A stretch of DNA of 7,166 nucleotides, from contig JALUZN010000334.1 of the NCBI GenBank assembly GCA_027011835.1, forward strand, positions 1-7,166, given 5' to 3'. The position numbers and the translations under genes were made by a program. Position 1 is the stretch's first letter; every line of letters begins with the position of its first letter. The notes beneath the pieces were generated by a model. The model ran no database searches, had not been told where the DNA came from, and saw nothing but the letters and a program-made list of their open reading frames with translations. The stretch is from Draconibacterium sp. (GTDB lineage Bacteria; Bacteroidota; Bacteroidia; Bacteroidales; Prolixibacteraceae). Shown piece after piece: positions 1-5,631 of this stretch.

Positions 1-128
1 CATATAACGTGTGGTTATGTTTATTTGCAAGTTTCCACATCTATTTCATTTACAGCACAATAATCGCATTTGTTTTTAAACAATAGAAGGTGAATAAGTC
101 CTCTAAGTTGACGCCTATGCGATATACA

Positions 129-140
129 TCGGGATCCCGA
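129..140. repeat. 12-bp palindrome TCGGGATCCCGA after the GH29 stop
   Basis: This perfect 12-bp palindrome lies 4 nt downstream of the glycosidase stop codon. It could fold into a short stem, but no T-tract follows on the minus strand, so it is not a standard intrinsic terminator. The remaining bases 1-128 show no supportable gene. Confidence 0.3.
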
Positions 141-144
141 AAAG

Positions 145-1830
145 CTAAATGGATTGAGTATAAATCATTGCAGGTTTAAATTGAATTCTCCCAGAACATT
201 CTGTTTTGTTTTTTAATTTAAATCTCAAAACTATCCTGCTTTCATCGGTCACTTGTGCAGTCCTGTTTATGCTTATTTCGTTTCCCTTTACAGATGTGAA
301 GTTTTTCAGGACAACTCTCCCGTCATAAATTAATTCAACATCAAAAATCTTAACTTTTACTTTTGAGTTGTAGGGTTCCACTTTCACGAGAAACTGACCG
401 GGCATTTTAATTTTTCCGGTAAGGTCAACTTCTATTGTTGAATTCTCTTTTGTGTTGAAAACACCAACATCTTGCCATTTCGACCAGGGCTTAATTCCTT
501 GCTTTGGCGGAGCTACAAAATCCTCAACATAAAATACTGATAATTTTCTGATTACCGGCTCATTCACCGACTTCGTGACATTAAGCCGGATTTTCGAAAC
601 TTCAACATCATCGAAATAATCAATCTTTTTACGCCCAACTGACTGGCCTCTGCACAATTCCTTCCAGTTCCCTTCGATAAAACCTTCAATTTTATACTCC
701 CGTATCCGGTGTCCCAAGCGATAATCTTCCATGGTTATCACGTGATTTATCTTTTTGTTTCCGGGAAGGTCGAGTACTATAATTTTTCCTGTCTCCTGCT
801 TAACTGAAGCAATCGGAGTTTTAAACCGACGGTCAATTTCATCACCAAAAGCTTTGTACAGTTTTCTGTCTGTTTCGGGAATCAACCCACTTGTATTGGG
901 TGTTGAGTTTAGCAAAAATACACTGCCATAACCCACCGATTTATAATAACACTCTATCAATTCATCTAGGGATTTTCTTTTCTCTTCTTTCTTAGCCGAC
1001 CAAAACCAGTAGTGGTCGTAAAGAGTTGTATTTGTCTCTATTGGAGCCCAAGCATCGCCATTAAGATCGTCATTCACCTGAGTGGCAACACCTGTTTTTA
1101 AAATTTCACTTTTTACTGTATTCCAATACGGATAAAATAGTTTTCCCGATTCGGTACCCGACCAACGAAGTGTGGCATGCGGCCCCTGAAAAATGACAGA
1201 ATTTTTAGCATATTTTTCTAGTATGTCGGAAACATCGATCACACAACTACCATCAAACCACACCTCAATTATATCTCCATATTTCGACAACGTCTCTTCC
1301 AGTTGTGTCCTGAAAACCTTATTGTATGCTTCCTGTTTCGATGGGTCGTTAGTTTTTCCTCCACTGCCAATTCCGGCACCCCAGGTTTCATCGCCCGGAT
1401 AGACATAAACACCAAGATTTAAACCGTATTTCCTGCACGATTCCGCAAGATCTTTCAAAACATCGCCTTTGCCATTTTTGTATGGGGTATCTTTAATTCC
1501 GTAATCAGTAGTTTCGGTTTGCCACCAGCAAAATCCGCCGGTATGTTTTGCCACAAACAATATCTCTTTGGCTCCCCATAGTTGCGCTGTTTCGCACCAC
1601 TGATTGGTGTTCAGTTTTTTAGGATTTATCTGCTCCAGTGGAGTGGAATGATTGTCGTATTCCCGCCCTTGCCATGTGCAGGGATCCAAACAAACAAACA
1701 TAATTCGCTCCTGTTCGTGCCATTTGTACTGAACAGGCGAGGGGGTAGCCAATCTTTTGACCTCCTGAGAAAAAACTACTTGAGTGGAGAGTAAAAAAAA
1801 TAACAATAATAAAAAATACCTATTTAACAT
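145..1830 (-). CDS. Secreted GH29-type glycosidase (alpha-L-fucosidase-like, atypical sugar pocket)
   Basis: This is a 561-residue exported glycoside hydrolase of the GH29 alpha-L-fucosidase fold, expected in the periplasm or outside the cell. Residues 1-22 form a Sec signal peptide: a short basic start, a Leu/Phe core, then VVFSQ with cleavage likely near residue 22. The TIM barrel spans about 35-338. Recognisable blocks are the AKHTGGFCWWQT loop (94-105), the NGKGDVLKDL stretch (119-128), EVWFDGS (189-195) with D193 as the expected nucleophile, and WAPIE (261-265) with E265 as a candidate acid/base. The GH29 barrel end, YKSVGYGSVFLLNSTPNTSG, follows at 296-315. A beta-sandwich resembling a discoidin-like fucosidase module follows (about 338-435), then a second beta-rich domain (440-561) that I do not recognise. 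The family's usual FIHFG histidine is replaced by Cys (C47), and the HH pair reads H96-T97, so specificity for fucose is uncertain. The ATG lies 7 nt after the stop of the small membrane gene, which suggests co-transcription. Confidence 0.87.
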   Translation of the reverse strand: MLNRYFLLLLFFLLSTQVVFSQEVKRLATPSPVQYKWHEQERIMFVCLDPCTWQGREYDNHSTPLEQINPKKLNTNQWCETAQLWGAKEILFVAKHTGGFCWWQTETTDYGIKDTPYKNGKGDVLKDLAESCRKYGLNLGVYVYPGDETWGAGIGSGGKTNDPSKQEAYNKVFRTQLEETLSKYGDIIEVWFDGSCVIDVSDILEKYAKNSVIFQGPHATLRWSGTESGKLFYPYWNTVKSEILKTGVATQVNDDLNGDAWAPIETNTTLYDHYWFWSAKKEEKRKSLDELIECYYKSVGYGSVFLLNSTPNTSGLIPETDRKLYKAFGDEIDRRFKTPIASVKQETGKIIVLDLPGNKKINHVITMEDYRLGHRIREYKIEGFIEGNWKELCRGQSVGRKKIDYFDDVEVSKIRLNVTKSVNEPVIRKLSVFYVEDFVAPPKQGIKPWSKWQDVGVFNTKENSTIEVDLTGKIKMPGQFLVKVEPYNSKVKVKIFDVELIYDGRVVLKNFTSVKGNEISINRTAQVTDESRIVLRFKLKNKTECSGRIQFKPAMIYTQSI

Positions 1831-1837
1831 GGTATTC

Positions 1838-1981
1838 CTAATTTATAATCTCAATCTTATTGCCATCTACATCATGTCCGGGCTGATTGGCTAAATAATT
1901 AAACTTATAAATCCCTGCAATTATTATCAGAAAAATAATTACTGCTAAACCAATTAACACCCATTTTATTGTCTTCTTCAT
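1838..1981 (-). CDS. 47-aa single-pass membrane microprotein
   Basis: I translated this small gene by hand from ATG (1981-1979) to TAG (1840-1838). It encodes 47 residues: a basic start MKKTIK, one strongly hydrophobic helix at about 7-25 (W-V-L-I-G-L-A-V-I-I-F-L-I-I-I-A-G-I-Y), and a polar tail that includes QPGHDVDGNK (33-42). The positive N-terminus suggests an N-in orientation with the tail in the periplasm, or an uncleaved signal anchor. No family is recognised. Three things argue that it is real. Its start codon overlaps the TlpA stop as ATGA (1981-1978), the classic arrangement for translational coupling. It ends only 7 nt before the glycosidase ATG. Its amino-acid pattern is that of a clean membrane peptide. 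Base composition matches the A/T-rich TlpA gene upstream: 15 G/C in the 60 bases 1921-1980. A role as partner or membrane tether of the TlpA protein is inference only. A degraded remnant of a larger gene is a less likely alternative. Confidence 0.72.
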   Translation of the reverse strand: MKKTIKWVLIGLAVIIFLIIIAGIYKFNYLANQPGHDVDGNKIEIIN

Positions 1982-3222
1982 TTTAAATGTGAATTTAAAA
2001 AATCTTCCAACTCGTATCCGAATATATTTCTGGCCACGATTTTACCTTCTTTTAAGATAATATTTGAAGGAATAGCATCTATCTGGTAACTTTTAAGAAC
2101 ATCGTCCTCTTTTTGCTTTTTAAGGTTCGAAACATTTACCCAAAGTAAGCCGTCACTTTTCACTGCTTTTCCCCACTTATCCACATCAGTGTCTAGCGAA
2201 TAGCCAACTATCTCAAAACCTTTATTATTAAACTGTTTGTATAGATTTACATAATTCTTATTTTCCTCTCTACAGGGGCCACACCACGAAGCCCAGAAAT
2301 CAATTAACACAATCTTCGATTTTACTTGATTCAGATTAAAACTTTTACCATTTATAGTTTTAGCTATAAGAGGAGGAGCAGTCTTTCCATAACCTAACGA
2401 TTCTAAAACAGATAATTTATTAGAAATTTCTACACCAAATTTTGATTTCTTATTGGGGTCATCCAGGTTCGTAAATCTTTTGTGTAACTCCTCATAGTTC
2501 ATAAGTATGGATTGAAATAACAGATCATAGGCATCAAAATATTGTATTATTTCCAAAACCTTTTTGCCATACTTAGTTTCCTTTCCATTATCTGTTAATG
2601 AATTGGCAAAAGTTTCAAATTTAGATTTATCAGCCACACTTGAAGTAAGTATTTCTTCGAGAGCCAGGTACCCATTGAGTTCCGGATTCTTTATTTCTGA
2701 AATGATAGTAGCTTTATCTCTATCTATCATTTTTGTTTTTTCCGAGTACCATTTTCTGCTTGCTTCAAGCTGCTCTTTTGATGCTTTTGAATCCATCTTG
2801 GCCATCAATTCTTTCATTAAATCAATCTCTTGCTGTTTCGCTTGCAGATATTTTGAATAATCAGTCTGAAGCTCGTTTCCCGTATATTCATTCTTATACT
2901 CTCCACGTATATCAACAGTAATTTCATCTCCATTATTTACAAAAACAGTTAGTCCGTTTCCATGTCCTTTAGAAAATTTTATTCTGTAAACGCCTAACTC
3001 ATCAGAAGTATTAAAACCATTAAACCTAAAGATATGATTGACGATACTTGTAGAATCAATCAAACTATCAGTTCTGTCCATATTTACTTTATAGAGATAC
3101 GCTTCCGGAACATCGGCTATCGCAATATTGGCATTTACAGTCCAGGGCTTTTTAGTATGGTTACAACTGTATAGTATGCTTATGAGTGTAGCAAGAATAA
3201 AAACAAAACCGTTATGCTTCAT
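1978..3222 (-). CDS. TlpA-family thiol-disulfide oxidoreductase lipoprotein with N-terminal DUF4369
   Basis: This lipoprotein (414 residues from this start) has a C-terminal thioredoxin-like domain of the TlpA/ResA type and is probably an envelope thiol-disulfide reductase. From ATG at 3222 it begins MKHNGFVFILATLISILYSC, a short lipoprotein signal with lipobox LYSC and lipidated Cys20. A DUF4369-like beta domain follows (about 28-115), then a helical, Lys/Glu-rich linker (about 120-180) and more helix up to about 275. The thioredoxin domain (about 280-414) contains FWASWCGPC with active-site cysteines C314 and C317, and AIPSN with the expected cis-proline at 385. The reading frame is open further upstream to an ATG at 3294, which would add 24 residues (MELKKIKKRV...). 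I prefer 3222 because it places the signal peptide at the N-terminus, but 3294 is possible since it has an A-rich leader and lies close to a candidate promoter. G+C is visibly lower than in the neighbouring enzymes. The stop overlaps the start of the 47-aa gene. Confidence 0.9.
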   Translation of the reverse strand: MKHNGFVFILATLISILYSCNHTKKPWTVNANIAIADVPEAYLYKVNMDRTDSLIDSTSIVNHIFRFNGFNTSDELGVYRIKFSKGHGNGLTVFVNNGDEITVDIRGEYKNEYTGNELQTDYSKYLQAKQQEIDLMKELMAKMDSKASKEQLEASRKWYSEKTKMIDRDKATIISEIKNPELNGYLALEEILTSSVADKSKFETFANSLTDNGKETKYGKKVLEIIQYFDAYDLLFQSILMNYEELHKRFTNLDDPNKKSKFGVEISNKLSVLESLGYGKTAPPLIAKTINGKSFNLNQVKSKIVLIDFWASWCGPCREENKNYVNLYKQFNNKGFEIVGYSLDTDVDKWGKAVKSDGLLWVNVSNLKKQKEDDVLKSYQIDAIPSNIILKEGKIVARNIFGYELEDFLNSHLK

Positions 3223-3316
3223 AAAAATAAATCTATGCGTATTTTTTAAAAGACCACTATCAGCAACTCTCTTTTTTATTTTTTTCAATTCCATTATATT
3301 TATTTTTTAATTATCA

Positions 3317-3324
3317 CAAATGTA
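3317..3324 (-). promoter_or_regulatory. Candidate Bacteroidota -7 promoter element for the TlpA unit
   Basis: Read on the minus strand this is TACATTTG, an exact match to the Bacteroidota primary-sigma -7 consensus TAnnTTTG. It lies 22 nt before the upstream ATG (3294) and 94 nt before the preferred ATG (3222). A TTG does lie upstream (in CATTGAAC), but only 12 nt away, which is shorter than the usual spacing of about 19-21, so the -33 half is weak. If used, it would drive the TlpA, microprotein and GH29 genes as one transcript. Confidence 0.4.
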
Positions 3325-3353
3325 AACTTTTCTGTTCAATGAAAATAATATTT

Positions 3354-3367
3354 GATATTTAAATATC
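3354..3367. repeat. 14-bp perfect palindrome GATATTTAAATATC
   Basis: The sequence equals its own reverse complement over 14 bases. On the minus strand it lies about 30 bp upstream of the candidate -7 element, so near -40 to -60 of that promoter, where an activator could bind. Because it is all A/T except for the end pair, chance is a serious alternative. Confidence 0.35.
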
Positions 3368-3560
3368 CGTGCTGGGACAAACCTGAGAATGGCTTTTGCC
3401 ACAAATGCTTCAACCTAAAAAAGTAGATAATTTTTAAGTTCAAAGTTTTTCAAAAGTATTTGTTTTAAGAGGGATAAGTTTTAGAACAGGTCAAGAATAA
3501 TCCGGGCTTTAATGCGCTTCATTATTTTTGTGCAATTTGTTTCCGGGTAAAAACAGAATA

Positions 3561-4436
3561 CTACCTGCCAACCATTTTATTAAAAACCTCGAGTTGTTCT
3601 TTCATTGCCGCAACTCTGTTCACCGGTTTTGTTCGTGCTTCAAGTAAAATCCATCCACTGTAATTTATGTTGTTAAATAAATCCATAAGCTGCTGGTACG
3701 GGTAATTACCAATATTTAGTTCGCGCACATGAACAGTGTCGCCAAACCATTTTTTTATTGAATTAAAATTTGCTTCAAGTCCGGGCGGCAGTATATCCTC
3801 GCTGTTTGAGTTCCAACAGATTTTGACATTTGGCTCGGTTACCTGCTCAAATATCGCTTTAATATTTGGAATTCGCTGCGTTAGTTTTCCATGCACCTCT
3901 ACCCGAACAAGCTGGCCATAGTCGCTTGCAAATTTCCCCACTTCATCAAGCGATTTCGCAATTTGCGCAATGGTTTTTTCTTTTGGGACTTCGGGAGGTA
4001 ACCCGTTTGGTTTTACTTTAATTCCGGTAGCTCCAATATCGTTACATAGTTTTATATATGATTTTGCCTCTTCAATATTCTTTCGAACAGCAGCCTGATC
4101 GGGACTATGAAATTCGAAATTCGAACCGTAGCCCACACAAGTAACCGGACTATCGGCAAACCGTTTTTTTACCTCTGCACGCTCACCTACCGAAAGATTC
4201 GTTTCAACACCGTGTGCATGGTGTGTTCGTAGTTCCACTCCCAGCAATCCCGTTTCTTCGCAATTGGCTATTAATGTGGGCAAATCCCAGTCTTTTCCCC
4301 AAAGATAGGTTACTAATCCAAACCTCATTTTTGTTTTTTCAGAGGCTGCCATTCCCGAAACAGGATGAATTAATGATAATCCTGCCCCGGCAATAACGCA
4401 CTTCTGTATAAAACTTCGGCGTGTACTGTTTTTCAT
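3561..4436 (-). CDS. Tat-exported TIM-barrel protein, sugar phosphate isomerase/epimerase family
   Basis: This 291-residue protein has the xylose-isomerase-like TIM-barrel fold (AP endonuclease family 2 type). Residues 4-12, STRRSFIQK, are a twin-arginine motif, followed by the hydrophobic AGAGLSLIHPVSGMAAS (16-32), so the enzyme is probably folded before export to the periplasm. The mature barrel runs from about 37 to 288 with the typical repeated strands: GLVTYLW, LLGVELR, ATGIKVKP, LVRVEVHG, VKICWNSN, VHVREL and GWILLEAR. By position in the fold, likely metal or catalytic residues are E180/H182, the Asn cluster N209/N211, H236 and E266. An acidic residue is usual where CWNSN stands here. 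Members of this superfamily epimerise or isomerise sugars, and some relatives cleave oxidised glycosides; no phosphate-specific feature is apparent. With the DUF6807 and GFO/IDH/MocA genes upstream it probably forms one catabolic unit. The start is the only ATG that keeps the Tat motif at the N-terminus. Confidence 0.87.
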   Translation of the reverse strand: MKNSTRRSFIQKCVIAGAGLSLIHPVSGMAASEKTKMRFGLVTYLWGKDWDLPTLIANCEETGLLGVELRTHHAHGVETNLSVGERAEVKKRFADSPVTCVGYGSNFEFHSPDQAAVRKNIEEAKSYIKLCNDIGATGIKVKPNGLPPEVPKEKTIAQIAKSLDEVGKFASDYGQLVRVEVHGKLTQRIPNIKAIFEQVTEPNVKICWNSNSEDILPPGLEANFNSIKKWFGDTVHVRELNIGNYPYQQLMDLFNNINYSGWILLEARTKPVNRVAAMKEQLEVFNKMVGR

Positions 4437-4449
4437 CTCTTAAAATTTA

Positions 4450-4483
4450 GAATCAAGAATCAAGAATCAAGATACAAGACAAG
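4450..4483. repeat. Tandem heptamer repeat (AATCAAG)3 with degenerate copies
   Basis: Three perfect head-to-tail copies of AATCAAG (4451-4457, 4458-4464, 4465-4471) are followed by ATACAAG (4472-4478) and a shortened ACAAG (4479-4483). Read on the minus strand this is CTTGATT repeated, ending 14 nt before the TIM-barrel start codon, in the 5' leader of that gene. A unit of seven can change copy number by slippage, which would alter the leader length but not a reading frame. Confidence 0.85.
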
Positions 4484-4563
4484 ATTAGTGCTTTAACTTA
4501 GTCATGTTCCTGGGTGTGAATTCTTTTATTATGAATATTTCATTCTAATAAATTTGCAATACG

Positions 4564-5610
4564 TTACATTTTAGCATATTCATCGGCCAGTTTATTTATT
4601 TCTGCGTCGGTCAGTTTTTTACCTGCAATAACAAGCCGGTATTTAAAAGTAACCGACTCGCCTTTTTTTAAACTAAAGTTAAGCTCTTTTTTGCCTTTGG
4701 TAAATATTTTCTGACCAAGAGGATTTGCGGCAAACAGTCCATATCCTCTAGCATGCCAATAAGTTGGATAACCAACGTTTTCAGGATTATCGATAATTAC
4801 AATTGCCACAGGCTCTCCTTTTATTTCACTAAACAGTTCCATCCAGCGACCACGAGTTCCCCAAACTTTTATCCCTTCAACGCCATCGGCACTTCTGTAG
4901 TTTCCTTTTACAAGTGTGTTATCCATTTTTTCAACCTTCGTAACAACTCCGTGCGAATCCATTAATTTCTGAGGTTTATCGCTCGGCAATTCCAATTCCC
5001 GAGCCACTCTTAACCCAAACATTCCTTCTTTATTATCTGTAAATTTCACCTCATCGATAACTGCTTTTAGAGTTGTTGTACGGTCTATTATCCGTAATTT
5101 TTCGGTTGCACTAAAATCAAATTCAGTGTGCTCTTTCAACATTGTCTCACCATCGGGCGATTTCCAAACCGACGAAGTAACCAATGTCGCTTTTCCGTTT
5201 CCACTTTTAATTTTATCAACCGATTGATGATAGATTGTTCCATAACCATCTCTTTTTTCGGGTGCTATTGCTTCAGAATTGTTCCAAAAATCGAACCCGT
5301 TAACATTTCCATAGTTTAACCAAACACCAACATGATGCGGATGGTCGGTACGGTCGCCGGGTTTATTTACCAACGGAAAACTACGTGTAAGCATATTTCC
5401 GGCAGGAGACATAAGTGGCCACAACACCGGCTTTTTAATATTGTCGGGGTAGATGTATGAGGTAAAAAGTTTACCGTCGATAAATACATCAACTTTTTTC
5501 TCAGCTTTATTTTGCTTCAAATCTATTTTTGGTTTGTTGGCGCATTGAGTCAATGCTAATAAACTAACCATGGCCACAAAAAGCATACGCAAAATCTTTC
5601 TATTTTTCAT
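4564..5610 (-). CDS. DUF6807 (PmoA-like) lipoprotein
   Basis: This 348-residue lipoprotein belongs to the family often labelled 'methane oxygenase PmoA', now DUF6807. That label is misleading: nothing here resembles a membrane-bound methane monooxygenase. The signal MKNRKILRMLFVAMVSLLAL precedes Cys23, with lipobox LTQC (20-23). Family hallmarks are the block from YIYPDNIKKPVLWPLMSPAG (52-71) through RTDHPHHVGVWLNYGNVNGF (87-106), with the clustered D89-H90-P91-H92-H93 that could bind a metal or sugar, and YWHARGYGLFAANPLG (284-299) near the end. The protein is predicted to be mostly beta-sandwich. The function is not established; the family is common next to exported oxidoreductases and sugar-degradation genes in Bacteroidota and Planctomycetes. 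It starts 21 nt after the oxidoreductase stop, so the two are almost certainly co-transcribed. The ATG chosen puts the lipoprotein signal at the very N-terminus. Family membership is firm; a binding or accessory catalytic role is inference. Confidence 0.86.
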   Translation of the reverse strand: MKNRKILRMLFVAMVSLLALTQCANKPKIDLKQNKAEKKVDVFIDGKLFTSYIYPDNIKKPVLWPLMSPAGNMLTRSFPLVNKPGDRTDHPHHVGVWLNYGNVNGFDFWNNSEAIAPEKRDGYGTIYHQSVDKIKSGNGKATLVTSSVWKSPDGETMLKEHTEFDFSATEKLRIIDRTTTLKAVIDEVKFTDNKEGMFGLRVARELELPSDKPQKLMDSHGVVTKVEKMDNTLVKGNYRSADGVEGIKVWGTRGRWMELFSEIKGEPVAIVIIDNPENVGYPTYWHARGYGLFAANPLGQKIFTKGKKELNFSLKKGESVTFKYRLVIAGKKLTDAEINKLADEYAKM

Positions 5611-5631
5611 TTGTGTTGAATTTAATTGCCA

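Larger units (their letters stand above)
3223..3560. other. Intergenic region between TlpA and TIM-barrel genes
   Basis: This stretch of about 340 bp holds no convincing gene of its own, apart from the possible 24-codon N-terminal extension of TlpA at 3223-3294. It contains a candidate Bacteroidota promoter element (3317-3324), a 14-bp perfect palindrome (3354-3367) and a 4-bp-stem hairpin TGGCTTTTGCCA (3390-3401). I see no T-tract terminator after the TIM-barrel gene, so some readthrough into the TlpA unit is possible. Confidence 0.6.

Noticed and set aside
1..20. Imperfect inverted repeat CATATAAC...GTTATG at the left edge, considered as an integron attC or recombination site
   Set aside because: The stem is about 5 bp, the GTTRRRY core does not fit, and the window ends there, so no partner or integrase can be seen.
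129..140. Palindrome after the GH29 stop as an intrinsic terminator
   Set aside because: No run of T follows on the minus strand; it is kept only as a repeat.
50..169. Protein-like out-of-frame reading after the GH29 stop on the minus strand (contains DPDVYRIGVNLEDLFTFY, stop at 50-52)
   Set aside because: It reads plausibly but has no start codon of its own, is only about 40 codons long and matches no family I know. It could be a decayed remnant, but that cannot be supported.
3390..3401. Hairpin TGGCTTTTGCCA as a terminator for the TIM-barrel gene
   Set aside because: It has only a 4-bp stem, no T-tract on either side in the right orientation, and lies about 160 bp past the stop codon.
3357..3428. 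Short plus-strand Cys-rich frame (contains YPCWDKPENGFCHKCFNLKK)
   Set aside because: About 25 codons with no ATG start; the cysteine spacing looks finger-like, but there is no other support.
3481..3522. 13-codon minus-strand open frame downstream of the TIM-barrel gene
   Set aside because: It is far too short to separate from chance and has no coupling to neighbouring genes.
4564..5610. Reading of the DUF6807 protein as a methane monooxygenase subunit
   Set aside because: It is a soluble lipoprotein with no multi-pass membrane segments or copper-site pattern; the PmoA name is a database carry-over.
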